DNA of 64,000 bases from Aquarana catesbeiana (GCF_042186555.1 NC_133329.1:184885706-184949705); one strand, 5' to 3'; shown: positions 42,816 to 53,631, counted from the stretch's first letter. The notes: generated by a model not told the origin, from the letters alone. Program-made: numbers and translations.

Positions 42816-43080
42816 GTAATAATAACTTAAAGCGCATATACAGCATACAGTAATCAGAATTAATCAGGTTGGCCAGGCATATAGTCCATGGCTAAAGTGT
42901 TGGCAACCCAGGGGTTAATAAGGGTCTGATAGTTCGGAGCATGTAAAGTAGGTTACATGGCTAAAGTGTTGGCAGTCCAGGGGTTAATAAGGATCTGACA
43001 GTTCAGAGTATGTGGAGTGGGTTGGTGGAGCAGTGGATCTAGGAGGCGGCTGCTGTCCTCAGAGAGCTGGCTCTGTGGTA
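42816..43080. repeat. Two-copy 75-bp repeat at Penelope junction
   Basis: Two units of about 75 bases contain ggctaaagtgttggca, aggggttaataagg and a gtctga/atctga-agttc block, then a spacer up to 43080. No gene. This belongs to the inserted unit rather than to the hAT repeat, but its origin is unclear. Confidence 0.5.
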
Positions 43081-43699
43081 TGCAAGAGAGGGTGAAGAAA
43101 GGAAGCGCCACCTGAGTGCAGCATTAGTAGGTACTTAATGACACAAAGTAAAAAAACACTTACAAGAAAGACATAATTAAAAAGGCTCATCTGTAGATAG
43201 GTAATCCTGGTGAATTCCTTGGGCTCCAGTCTGGATGGTGTGTCAGCGGTGTAAGGCTGCAGGGGAAGCTGTTCAGCAGGTGGTTCGTCCTGTGGCCATC
43301 AGGGGGAAGCTGGGGTCGGCGTGGAGCGCACAGAGGGTTTGCGTGACATCACGGATTGTTCAGCGGCTTCCGGGTACACTCCAGGGGGAGGGCTCACATC
43401 GAGGGAGGATTCAGGCAGTGGGAGAGCACTGGGTAGGCTACGCTCTCGGAGCGACTGCTCCTTCAATAGGCCTGAGGGGGCAGTGTGTCAGTGCTGTGCT
43501 ATTTATAGGCCGGCGCTGTGGGACAACAAGGCTCAGCTCAGGCTGATAGCACAACACTGTTAAGGAGCGGTAAAGTGCGGTGGACTCAAAGGGGGAGGGG
43601 GTATGGAGCAAAGTTTGTGAGAGACCGCACTGGAGTAAAAGAGGGAACACGAAGAGAATGACATCTGGGGAGGGGGCACATAGTGGCTGAGGGAATGTT

Positions 43700-44098
43700 A
43701 ATAAATATATATCAAATATAATATGCATATAAATAAATTAAATTATAAAAATTATATGTAGAAAAAACAAACAAGTACAAAAAACTAGTACAAAAAAATG
43801 ATACATATAAAAAAGGAGATAATGTGTGAAAAAAATTATATGAAACAAATATGTGTACATGCATGTATGCACACACACATATACATGCATGTACACATAC
43901 ATATGAAATATGGCAAGGATTACGGACAGTATGTATGTAAATAATTAGTACAAAAGATATATATATATATTTATATGTAAAATTAAAAAAATATATACAA
44001 AATTTAAAATATAAAAATATATACATATATATATGAATATGTAATAATGCATATATATATGTGAAATTAGTATATGGAGAGTAAGAGATATATATGAA
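43700..44098. repeat. AT-rich microsatellite region in PLE-3 trailer
   Basis: Imperfect (ta)n and (atac)n tracts, with tgtatgcacacacacatatac-like runs, match in inverted form 52560-53000 of PLE-4. Open frames on the minus strand here are low-complexity. Confidence 0.8.
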
Positions 44099-44841
44099 TG
44101 TAAGGAGCCCCTTTGCTCGCTCGGTTCCACTCTCCCAACACTCCTCTGCAGCTATAGAATCAGATTGCAAAGTCTGATGGTTCGGTCATCCAATGGTCCG
44201 GGACTAGAACCACAGCTCTGTGCCGTTCTAGTCCAGTTGTGATAGCTCAGAACAAACACCAGGCAGGCTGTATGTAAGTTCAAACAGGAATCTATCTTTA
44301 TTGACAAAATACAGACTTTTATACACTCAACGTGGAGGTGCAGACCTCCTGCTCATATTACTCTAACAATACAGCTGTAACCTAATTAACCTAATTAACA
44401 TGAGCTAATTAACTAATCCCTTTAGACAGCCTAGATGACTCAGACATGACCGTTAGGCCAGACTGGCCGTCTTGTAGTTCAGAAAGTCCAATCAACATTA
44501 TCACAACCAACATAGACTCTTCTTCACACCATAGCAGAGTTAATTAACACAAATAACAATGGGGATCTAATGACTCTTAGATCCCATAGTAGACTTATTT
44601 ACAATATACATTTTAGCAGACAATAGACAGACAGGTGTTGGAATTTACATCAGCATCTCCTAACAGTATCTGTCCAAGCATTATGAATCAGCCACTATTC
44701 CAATACTGGCAAATCCAGGGTCCCCAGACATACAGCTCACAAAGAGCACCGTTCCCCCAAATGCAAGGGCCCCCGATCGATCGGCAAGAGGCTAGCATAC
44801 AGTCCCCTCCAAAAGTCTCTTTCCCGGCTAGGTCTGTCACA
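44099..44841 (-). repeat. 3' LTR
   Basis: The 743-bp LTR in minus orientation starts tgtgacagacctagcc and ends at 44099. It contains a TATA box (tataaaag, complement of 44316-44323) and, 14 bases downstream, a polyadenylation signal (aataaa, complement of 44297-44302), giving a very short R region. Confidence 0.92.
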
Positions 44842-44854
44842 TTTCTCCCCTTTC
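44842..44854 (-). promoter_or_regulatory. Polypurine tract
   Basis: The minus strand reads gaaaggggagaaa directly before the 3' LTR. It is the expected primer site for plus-strand DNA synthesis. Confidence 0.8.
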
Positions 44855-44982
44855 GGCAGGAGACTAACACAGGAGGAGACCCCAGACGGGTTGACTCCGA
44901 AGTTAGTCAGTAGTTCCAGTCCTCTAATGCCTGTACCCACACAGTACCCCAAACAAATTGTTCCAAATAAAGTATTACTCAC

Positions 44983-46722
44983 TCAGCCAACTTCTGCCTC
45001 TCTCAGAGAACATATCTGCCACTGGGGAGAGGCCTGGACTGGCCCTTCTCCCTGGAGTCCTTTCTGCCGCTGGAGAGAAGACAGGGTGTCTGGGCTCACT
45101 CCGTCATGCTGTTGTGGATCTGGGCCGACTGCCCAGCCTCTCTGGGGTATACAGGTGGAGACTGAAGTCCCATCCACCTTCACAGGACATCCATCCTCTG
45201 TTAGTTGAGAGCAGAGTCCAGCAGTACTTGGCCCTGTTGCCAGCCCTTCTGCTGGAAACCCCACACCATCTGCTCCGACTAACTGTTGGGGAGGGACGAC
45301 GAACACCTCCTCTCCCTCCTCCCCCTGTATCCTGATCTGCTGCTGGGAAGTGACCACCTCCTTCGCACCCTGAGCCTCCGGAACCGCCGCAGGTGTAGGG
45401 CAGAGATCTTGGACCCTCTGTCCGGTTGCCAGCGCTTCAGCTGGGGAAGTTCCTTGTAACTTCACAGATATTTCTGTTGGTGCTGGGCAGAGCATAGTGA
45501 AGTTTGGCCCTAATAACAGCTCCTCTTTTGCTGGAGGCTCACCTGGTTGTTCTTCCTCAGCACAAAAGTCTATCAAATCCCCTGTCTCTGCAACTGGTGT
45601 CTGGGGATAAAGGTTCACCATCTCCTGTCCCTGGAACCCAGAAGATGCTATCAGTGCTGGGCAGAGCACAGTGAAGTTTGGCCCTAATAACAGCTCTTCT
45701 TCTGCTGGAGGCTCACCAGGTTGTTCTTCCTCAGCAGAAAAGTCTATCAAATCCCCTGTCTCTGCAACTGGTGTCTGGGGATAAAGATTCACCATCTCCT
45801 CTCCGTGGAACCCAGAAGATGCTATCAGTGCTGGGCAGAGGTTAGCAGAGCTCTGCCCTGTTGTCAGCGCTTCAGGTTTGGGGACGGCAATCTTCAGATT
45901 TTCCACTGCCGATTCTCTGGCATTCTGCTGGACAGGCACATTCCTCCCTCCAAGATCATCCAATGCAGAAACAGGTTCATCAAGGTCAGTCAGCACTTGC
46001 TGCATCCGCCATAAGACCTCCGCCTCCATAGCTGTGGGGGCAGGTTGGCAAAGTACACCGTTACTCTGCCACATTGTCAACTCTTCAGCCAGGATTTCAG
46101 AGTTGTCAACTGGCATTTCATGATAGTCCCAGGGAAAGGGAGCACCACCCTGCTGCTGAGCAGAGTCTAACAGCTGTTTGTAGGCGATCTCCAACTCCCA
46201 TTCCTGAACGGCCAGAAACTCCAAATCTTCCAGTGCCCAGTGCACTTCTGAGACATTCAGTCTCCGCTCTCTGTGCTTCATTATTTCCTCTAAACGCCAC
46301 TCCCGATCACTTCCAAAGTCAGGGTCCCTGGACAGCCTCCAGTATAACAATCCCAGGCCATCGTAGTCAAAGCCTTCCGTGGGGCTGTCATCCGCTGTCC
46401 ATGGGCACACTTGGGCTACATACCACTGGAGGGCTCTGTAGCTCTCGTCCAACCGCATTTCTGCCCGGATCAGCCTGCTTAACTCGGCTGTCCACTCCTG
46501 GTTCGGCTGTTCCCCCAAAAACAGCATTCGCACTTCATACTCAGACCAGTACCTCACATGGACGGAGGGGAGAACTTTTCCCTGGTGTCGCTGCTCACGG
46601 GCTAGTGCTTCCTTCCAGAGCTCACAGCGGACAGAATCAAACCATCCTAGCAGGACCTGCTCTGATACTGGTCTTCTGTGCTGTAACTCCTCTCGCAACC
46701 TCCTTCTGAATTCCTCATCCAT
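44983..46722 (-). CDS. Uncharacterised 579-aa protein of the LTR retrotransposon (gag position)
   Basis: A single intact frame starts at ATG 46722 (MDEEFRRRLREELQHRRPVS), about 195 bases downstream of the 5' LTR. I do not recognise the family. Residues 1-200 are rich in Trp, Glu and Arg and probably helical (LIRAEMRLDESYRALQWYVA, EVHWALEDLEFLAVQEWELE). Residues 220-290 form a second helical segment. Residues 295-410 are two near-identical 58-residue copies (LCPALIASSGF, MVNLYPQTPVAET, EELLLGPNFT), with the start of a third at 411 (LCPAPTEIS). The remainder is Gln/Gly/Pro-rich and ends SLREAEVG. There is no CCHC zinc knuckle, DTG/DSG protease motif, RT or membrane segment. The position suggests a gag-like packaging protein; the function is unknown. 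Confidence 0.85.
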   Translation of the reverse strand: MDEEFRRRLREELQHRRPVSEQVLLGWFDSVRCELWKEALAREQRHQGKVLPSVHVRYWSEYEVRMLFLGEQPNQEWTAELSRLIRAEMRLDESYRALQWYVAQVCPWTADDSPTEGFDYDGLGLLYWRLSRDPDFGSDREWRLEEIMKHRERRLNVSEVHWALEDLEFLAVQEWELEIAYKQLLDSAQQQGGAPFPWDYHEMPVDNSEILAEELTMWQSNGVLCQPAPTAMEAEVLWRMQQVLTDLDEPVSALDDLGGRNVPVQQNARESAVENLKIAVPKPEALTTGQSSANLCPALIASSGFHGEEMVNLYPQTPVAETGDLIDFSAEEEQPGEPPAEEELLLGPNFTVLCPALIASSGFQGQEMVNLYPQTPVAETGDLIDFCAEEEQPGEPPAKEELLLGPNFTMLCPAPTEISVKLQGTSPAEALATGQRVQDLCPTPAAVPEAQGAKEVVTSQQQIRIQGEEGEEVFVVPPQQLVGADGVGFPAEGLATGPSTAGLCSQLTEDGCPVKVDGTSVSTCIPQRGWAVGPDPQQHDGVSPDTLSSLQRQKGLQGEGPVQASPQWQICSLREAEVG

Positions 46723-46899
46723 GGTGGCTGGTATTTCTCCTCTCCTGCTATCCTGCTACCTTGGATCCAGGTGATGGTTTGGATGTGTTCACGGCAAGGA
46801 AGCATGATCCCACCATTCCCTGCACGGCTCTCAAGTAAGTCTTTCAGCGTGGCTCTCCTGCAGGCTGGTTTGGAGTGTCCCAGTAACTGGAGAGCAAAT

Positions 46900-46916
46900 C
46901 CCACTGCTGCCACCAA
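46900..46916 (-). promoter_or_regulatory. Candidate tRNA primer-binding site
   Basis: Directly inside the 5' LTR the minus strand reads ttggtggcagcagtggg. The TGG start and the following GTGGG pattern resemble primer sites for tRNA-Leu in other LTR elements; exact tRNA assignment would need a comparison. Confidence 0.65.
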
Positions 46917-47658
46917 TGTAACAAGCCCCTTTGCTCGCTCGGTTCCACTCTCCCAACACTCCTCTGCAGCTATAGAATCAGATTGCAACGTCTGATGGTT
47001 CGGTCATCCAATGGTCCGGGACTAGAACCACAGCTCTGTGCCGTTCTAGTCCAGTTGTGATAGCTCAGAACAAACACCAGGCAGACTGTATGTAAGTTCA
47101 AACAGGAATCTATCTTTATTGACAAAATACAGGCTTTTATACACTCAACGTGGAGGTGCAGACCTCCTGCTCATATTACTCTATCAATACAGCTGTAACC
47201 TAATTAACCTAATTAACATGAGCTAATTAACTAATCCCTTTAGACAGCCTAGATGACTCAGACATGACCGTTAGACCAGGCTGGCCGTCTTGTAGTTCAG
47301 AAAGTCCAATCAACATTATCACAACCAACATAGACTCTTCTTCACACCATAGCAGAGTTAATTAACACAAATAACAATGGGGATCTAATGACTCTTAGAT
47401 CCCATAGTAGACTTATTTACAATATACATTTTAGCAGACAATAGACAGACAGGTGTTGGAATTTACATAAGCATCTCCTAACAGTATCTGTCCCAGCATT
47501 ATGAATCAGCCACTATTCCAATATGGCAAATCCAGGGTCCCCAGACATACAGCTCACAAAGAGCACCATTCCCCCAAATGCAAGGGCCCCCGATCGATCG
47601 GCAAGAGGCTAGCATACAGTCCCCTCCAAAAGTCTCTTTCCCGGATAGGTCTGTCACA
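46917..47658 (-). repeat. 5' LTR (promoter copy)
   Basis: This 742-bp LTR has the TATA box at the complement of 47134-47141 (tataaaag) and aataaa at the complement of 47115-47120. It is nearly identical to 44099-44841. Differences are mostly single substitutions, with two changes clustered at positions 6-7 of the plus-strand start (gg versus ca). Confidence 0.92.
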
Positions 47659-48009
47659 ATGAATATGGGAGTATGGTAAGCTGAGGGAGGGGGGGTTATG
47701 TATTAGTATGCATGTGCCTGCGCACAATGTGGTGTGTGCATATGTAAGAATGTACAAAGTCAGAAGAAAGAGGATAGACCAGGGTGTGGGCTGGTAAGGG
47801 GGGAAGAGGGGAGGGGAAAAGTCAAAGAAAAAAAAAAAGGAAGGGGGGGAGAGAGGGGGGAAGGAAGGAAGGAAGGTGGTATGGGGGGGACAGGGGAGGA
47901 AGGGAGGGGAGAAAGAAAGAGGAAAAGAGGAGGAAGAAAGATGAAAGGGAGGAAGAGGGGAAGTGGGGGAAGCTAGATGGTGTGGTGGGAGGGCGAGGTG
48001 GCTCATAAC

Positions 48010-51000
48010 AGTGTGTGTGCCTTGATTTCTTCGTTTAGCCCACCGGGTGTAAGGGTGCCCAAGGAGTAGATCCAGTAGGTTTCTTGTTGGCACAGACGTT
48101 TGAAGCGTTCAGCTGTAGGGAATGTTGGGGGGTTGGACTCAATAACCCACATGCCTAGGCCAGCAGTGGACCGGCCGTGGTGTGTAAGAAAGTGTTTGGG
48201 GACGCTGTGATGGTCACAACCCTTTTCGATGAAGCGTCGGTGTTCCCCAAATCATGGTCTGAGTGCCCTTATGGTGTGACCAACATAGAATTGCCCACAG
48301 GGGCAGGTCAGGCAGTATACAACAAAGTCTGTAGAGCAGTTGTAGAATTCTTTGAGGGTATAACTTTCGCCTTTGACGTTAAAAGTTTTCTGACCATGTT
48401 GTACGAATGGACAAGTGAGACAGAGGGTTTTTTTACATTGGTACATCCCTCTGAAGGGTATAAGGACAGGTTGCAGGGGGATGGGTTTGGGAGGACTTGA
48501 TTTTGCTGGGTGCAATTTTGCTCTTAATGTTCCTTGATCTCCTATATGTTACTTTTGGTTTTGTCCCAACTGTGGCTTTCAAGTGAGGGTCTTCCAGGAG
48601 AATGGACCAGTGTGATTCTAGCATTTTTTCCATTTTCTTATGTTTGTCGTGAAACTGTGTGATGAAGCGGGTTGGTTGTTTGGCAACAGGAGAGGAGTTA
48701 TGACGACTGGTTTGAGGCTTGCGGTAGTTGTTGAAGGCTGTCTCTATGAGAGGGGCAGGGTATCCTTTATCTTGAAATTTTTTAGATAGAAGTTGGCCAT
48801 GGGCTTCATAGTCTGAGTCTCTGGTGCAGTTCCTCCGAAGACGGCAAAACTGGCTCCGGGGAATATTGTTCACCCATCTGGGATGGTGGCAGCTGGTATA
48901 GTGTATGAAGGAATTGCCTGCAGTAGGTTTGATGAAGTTTTTGGCATATATGGTTTCATTGTCATGGCAAAGTTCGAGGTCTAGGAATGCCAGGGTTTCG
49001 GGGTCAGCCACGTGGGTGAATGATAGGCCCAAGGTGTTGGTGTTGCAATACTGGACGAAGGTGAGTATGCCATCGAGTGTACCATCCCAGATGATAACTA
49101 TGTCATCAATGTATCGACCATAGTATATAATGTTTGCGGCAAAGGGGTGTTCTGCTGCGAGGTACGTGTGTTCCCAATATCCCATGGTGAGATTGGCATA
49201 GCTGGGGGCAAAGTTGGCCCCCATGGCTGTACCATTGATCTGAAGGTAGTGTGTACCTTCTGACTCAAAATAGTTAGGCAGAAGGTTAGGGCTTGTAGTA
49301 TGAAATTGGCTTGCCGGGGGTTGATGAGGGGATCGTTGGCCAAAAAATGCCCGACAGCCCTGGCTCCTATATCATGGGGTATAGATGTGTAGAGTGATGA
49401 CACATCAAGTGAAAGCCACCAGTAGTTCTTATTCCATGTATAGGGTTTGAGCATCTCGAGTAGATGGGGTCCATCACGTATATAGGAAGGGAGGTTCTGT
49501 GCTAGGGGTTGGAGGAATTGGTCAATATATATGGAGAAGCCACTGGTGACACTCTCCATGGCAGCCACTATTGGACGGCCTGGGGGACGGGTAAGATCTT
49601 TATGAATTTTTGGCAAATGGTAGAAATAAGGAACTTTGTAGAAGTTTTTCTTTAGGAACGAGGCTTCAGATTTGGAAATAATTTCGTCAGTGAGGGCTTT
49701 GTTGACAAGTGTAGTTGCTTCTTGCGAAAACTGGAATGTGGGGTCACTAGGGAGCTTGGCATAGGTGTTTATATCAGAAAGCAATCTTCGTGATTCGAGG
49801 ATGTAGTCTTCTTTTTCCTGGATGACTATACTTCCCCTTTTGTCCACAGGTTTGATAACGATAGATTAGTTGTGGGTCAGCTGTTCCAGGGCCTTGTGTT
49901 CCAGTGGAGGAAGGTTGGATTTGATGTAGGTGTGCTTGGAAGTGCGGCTGCACATATTAATAAGGTCCGTATAGACTACTTGGTAGAAAGTTTGTAAGTA
50001 CGGACCTTTGTTGGATGTTGGGTTAAAGATGGATTTAGGGCGTAGTGAAGTGTGTTTGACTGGGGGTGAGGTAGAACCATGTTGGGTGAGCCATTCAAAG
50101 TCAGCATTGTAGTTCTCGTCATATAACTCCTCAAGTAGGGCAAGTGCGGGTCTGTCTGATTTGTCAAGTGAATCAAGGTCTGTAGAACATGGAATGGAGT
50201 TGATGATATCAGACGTGGGGGCTTGTTTGGATGATTGGATATTGTAGTATCTCTGGACTGTAAGGTCTCTAATGAATTTACTGAGATCTTTGAATAGTGT
50301 GAAACTGTTGGGCTGCATAGTAGGGGCAAAAGTGAGCCCCTTTCTGAGGAGGGATAGGTCATATGCGGTTAATGAAGTGTGTGATAGATTGTAGATTTTT
50401 ACAGTTTCCGCATCTTTACTGACTTTTTTTCTTCCTCGTCCCCCCCTCCGTCCTCTTCTACGTGTTTTCTTTTTATGAGGAGTGGTGGGGGGGTAAGTGC
50501 TAAAAAATCGTTTTCTAGACTGGTGGCTATGTTTAACGGGGGTTTGGAATTCTGTAATTGTGTAAGAGGGAGATTCTCTATCCAGGCTAATGACTGTGAT
50601 TCACTGGTGGTATCAAGGTGATCATGGATAATCCTGTGTGAATCATCAGGAGGTTTATTTATCGGGTCAGTGACAAGTACTGGGTTGCATAGGGAGACGT
50701 CTGTGAGATCTAGACCTTGGGTAGAGGCAGGTTGTTGTGTCTGGTGGTCATGATTAGTAGAAGGTGTCTGCGCCTGAGTGGGGCCTGCACAGGCTTTAGT
50801 AGGTCTGTTCTTGAGGCGTTTAGGTTTGGGGGTGAGTGGTTTGGGTCCAGTGGGAAATTGTGGGGTGTGCCGGGACATCGGCCCGGGTCTGGGCGGGTGT
50901 TGAGATGGATGTGGCAACAAGGGTTTTGGTGCCTGATGGGATCTAAAAAGGCTCCCATGTGGCTGGATAGACATGAGTGGACGAGGACCAGGACCTGGAT

Positions 51001-51213
51001 TAAGGCTGGGGTATTTCTTCCTTTTCCAGGTAAATATTTGGTTGTTGTTGTAGTCAAATAGGTCCCTTCTGAATTTACCGAGTTTATTGGCAATAGTATG
51101 ATCCTCATTTCTTATTGTGTTCCTTTTGAGCATGCTGAATTAAGTGTGCGGTAAATGAGGAATAGTGTCACAAATGGTTTGGCAAAGGGTAGTGATTTTG
51201 TCTTTTAGGGCTG
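48010..51213 (-). pseudogene. PLE-3 reverse transcriptase / GIY-YIG endonuclease
   Basis: A long coding region has a small number of lesions. It starts 5'-truncated near 51213 (LKDKITTLCQTI), then KLGKFRRDLFDY, a Pro-rich linker and a frameshift at an A7 run near 50425. RT-proximal YDLSLLRKGLTFAP follows, then a stop in LTHN*SIVIKPVDKRGSIV (about 49868). RT motifs follow: LPKIHKDLTRPPGRPIV, LSLDVSSLYTSIPHD, a frameshift near 49240, NGTAMGANFAPSYANL, YIDDIVIIW and LAFLDLELC. The linker VTYRRSRNIKSKI precedes a frameshift near 48450, and the GIY-YIG domain is VVYCLTCPCGQFYVGHT with a stop at 48260. It primes on and cuts target DNA in active relatives. The decay is mild, so this is a recently active lineage. 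Confidence 0.88.
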
Positions 51214-51242
51214 TCTAAGAGGACGAAACGCGTCGGTTAGGA
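51205..51242 (+). ncRNA. Partial hammerhead-like motif at PLE-3/PLE-4 junction
   Basis: The sequence ctgtctaagaggacgaaac then gcgtcgg has a stem II (gtc/gac), an intact GAAA, two-base GC loop and GTC cleavage triplet. Most of the CTGATGA core is missing, which is where the junction between the two inverted Penelope copies falls. It marks the 5' end of PLE-4. Confidence 0.5.
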
Positions 51243-51621
51243 CCCCACTGCCGCCATACTTTTACAGCGCTGATTTTAAAGATGTACATGTGAGTGTATC
51301 CCTTATTTTAAATAAATTTGATACTTGTTTTATGGAATTACGCTATGTGGCCTTTTTTCTTCTTGCCTTACATCATTACCACCTACTTCTCAACATCATC
51401 CTGAGGGACACACCAATCCGTGGTTTACTCTTGGATGTCTATCTCTACTATTCCTCCGGAACATCTATCATAACCCACCACCCAAGCCTTATTTGACCCA
51501 ATGGGGCGTATGTCCTCTTGGGTCCACGAGATCCGGTAAGCCTTCTCATTGTCGATGGTGGTGTGTTTCTTCTGTCTTCATTTCAGATGTCACGCAATTG
51601 TAATATCTTTGTTTTAGGGCT

Positions 51622-52179
51622 GTGTATTTTCACTTGAAAGCCACAGTTGGGACAAAACCAAAAGTAACATATAGGAGATCAAGGAACATTAATTGCAAAA
51701 TTGCACCCAGCAAAATCAAGTCCTCCCAACCCACCCCCCTGCAACCTGTCCTTATACCCCTCAGAGGGATGTACCAATGTAAAAAACCCCTCTGTCTCAC
51801 TTGTCCATTCGTACAACATGGTCAGAAAACTTTTAACATCAAAGGCGAAAGTTATACCCTCAAAGAATTCTACAACTGCTCTATGGACTTTGTCGTATAC
51901 TGCCTGACCTGCCCCTGTGGGCAATTCTATGTTGGTCACACCATAAGGGCACTCAGACCACGATTTGGGGAACACCGGCGCTTCATCGAAAAGGGTCGTG
52001 ACCATCACAGCGTCCCCAAACACTTTCTTACACACCACGGCCGGTCCACTGCTGGCCTAGGCATGTGGGTTATTGAGTCCATCCCGCCACATTCCCTACA
52101 GCTGAACGCTTCAAATGTCTGTGCCAACAAGAAACCTACTGGATCTACTCCTTGGGCACCCTTACACCCAGTGGGCTAA
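51622..52179 (+). pseudogene. PLE-4 linker and GIY-YIG endonuclease fragment
   Basis: The open run begins at LKATVGTKPKVTYRRSRN, passes a Cys-rich motif (CKKPLCLTCPF), then VVYCLTCPCGQFYVGHTIRA, RFGEHRRFIEKGRDHHSVPK and HHGRSTAGLGMWVIESIP. A frameshift near 52090 separates the last conserved part (QQETYWIYSLGTLTPSGLNE), and the apparent end at 52179 is in the wrong frame. Unlike PLE-3 the arginine in LRPRFGEH is intact. It is only the endonuclease portion, without RT. Confidence 0.85.
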
Positions 52180-52204
52180 ATGAAGAAATCGAGGCACACA
52201 CACT

Positions 52205-52681
52205 GTTATGAGCCACCTCGCCCTCTCACCACACCATCTAGCTTCCCCCACTTCCCCTCTTCCTCCCTTTCATCTTTCTTCCTCCTCTCTTCCTCTTTCT
52301 TTCTCCCCTCCCTTCCTCCCCTGTCCTCCCCCCATACCACCTTCCTTCCTTCCTCCCCCCCCTCTCTTCCCCACCCCTTCCTTTTTTTTCCTTTGACTTT
52401 TCCCCTCCCCTCTTCCCCCCCTTACCAGCCCACGCCCCGGTCTATCCTCTTTCTTCTGACTTTGTACATTCTTACATATGCACACACCACATTGTGCACA
52501 GGCACACGCATACTAATACATAACCCCACCCCCCCTCGGCTTACCATACTCCCATATTCATATATATCTCTTACTCTCCATATACTAATTTCACATATAT
52601 ATATATATGCATTATTACATATTCATATATATATTTATATATTTTTATATTTTAAATTTTTTATATTTTTTTTAATTTTAC

Positions 52682-52740
<59 letters not shown>
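52205..52740. repeat. Polypyrimidine tract and (TA)n in PLE-4 trailer
   Basis: An almost uninterrupted C/T tract (52215-52440), with ttcctccc and tcctttc runs, is followed by cacaca-type repeats and (ta)n runs up to about 52737. It is the inverted counterpart of the purine tract at 47690-48000. The open frames across it are low-complexity. Confidence 0.85.
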
Positions 52741-52741
<1 letters not shown>

Positions 52742-53631
52742 TTTGTACTGATTATTTACATACATACTGTCCGTAATCCTTGCCATATTTCGTATGTATG
52801 TGTACATACATGTATATGTGTGTGTGCATACATGCATGTACACATATCTGTTTCATATCATTTTTTTCACACATTATCTCTTTTTTTATATATATATAAT
52901 TTTTTTGTACTAGTTTTTTGTACTTGTTTGTTTTTCTACATATTATTTTTTATAATTTAATTTATTTATATGCATATTATATTTGATTTATATTTATTAA
53001 CATTCCCTCAGCCACTATGTGCCCCCTCCCCAGATGTCATTCTCTTTGTGTTCCTTCTTTTACTCCAGTGCGGTCTCTCACAAACTTTGCTCCATACCCC
53101 CTCCCCTTTTGAGTCTACTGCACTTTACCGCTCCTTAACAGTGTTGTGCTATCAGCCGGCGCTGAGCCTTGTTGTCCCACAGCGCCGGCCTATAAATAGC
53201 ACAGCACTGACACACTGCCCCCTCAGGCCTATTGAAGGAGCAGCTGCTCTGAGCGCGTAGCCTACCCAGTGCTCTCCCACTGCCTGAATCCTCCCTCGAT
53301 GTGAGCCCTCCCCCTGGAGTGTACCCAGAAGCCGGAAGCCGCTGAACGATCCGTGATGTCACGCACACCCTCTGTGCGCTCCACGCCGACCCCAGCTTCC
53401 CCCTGATGGCCACAGGACGAACCACCTGCTGAACAGCTTCCCCTGCAGCCTTACACCGCTGACACACCATCCAGACTGGAGCCCAAGGAATTCACCAGGA
53501 TTACCTATCTACAGATGAGCCTTTTTAATTATGTCTTTCTTGTAAGTGATTTTTTACTTTGTGTCATTAAAAGTACCTACTAATGCTGCACTAAGGTGGC
53601 ACTTCCTTTCTTCACCCTCTCTAGCTAAAAC

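Larger units (their letters stand above)
44099..47658 (-). mobile_element. Non-autonomous LTR retrotransposon with one unknown ORF
   Basis: Two 742-743-bp LTRs (44099-44841 and 46917-47658) differ at about a dozen positions. Both begin tgtaa and end gtcaca on the plus strand. A 5-bp duplication atgaa flanks the element (44094-44098 and 47659-47663). Next to the right LTR is a primer-binding-site candidate, and next to the left LTR is a purine tract, so transcription is leftward. The 2.08-kb interior encodes one 579-aa protein and no protease, RT or integrase. It must depend on enzymes from another element. The LTR similarity indicates a recent insertion. Confidence 0.93.
43080..51213 (-). mobile_element. 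PLE-3: Penelope-like retroelement (minus strand), LTR element in its trailer
   Basis: The coding region runs 51213 to about 48010. The trailer continues 48010-47659, is interrupted by an LTR retrotransposon (44099-47658), and resumes 44098-43080. The trailer has a polypurine stretch (47690-48000), AT-rich microsatellites (43700-44098) and a conserved GC-rich block (43200-43600). All are mirrored in PLE-4 (52190-53622). The 5' end is truncated within the ORF at about 51213, where PLE-4 begins in the opposite orientation. Confidence 0.85.
51214..53622 (+). mobile_element. PLE-4: truncated Penelope-like element, head-to-head with PLE-3
   Basis: It has a leader (51243-51600) with aataaattt (51312) and a likely intron (ggtaagcc at 51535 to tttcag at 51588), then jumps into the linker and GIY-YIG region (51640-52190), then the trailer (52190-53622) mirroring PLE-3. 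Its last bases, cttcctttcttcaccctctc, match the complement of 43083-43103. RT is entirely deleted. Confidence 0.82.

Noticed and set aside
43235..43546. 103-codon frame, with a mirrored frame at 53135-53470
   Set aside because: Both lie in the mirrored GC-rich Penelope trailer; conservation is explained by the inverted duplication, and the two frames differ by frameshifts.
46074..46709. 211-codon plus-strand frame
   Set aside because: It is antisense to the 579-aa LTR-element protein.
47734..48008. Lys/Arg/Glu/Gly-rich frames
   Set aside because: They are translations of a polypurine tract.
52180..52776. 198-codon frame with Ser/Pro then Tyr/Ile runs
   Set aside because: It reads through polypyrimidine and (TA)n low-complexity DNA.
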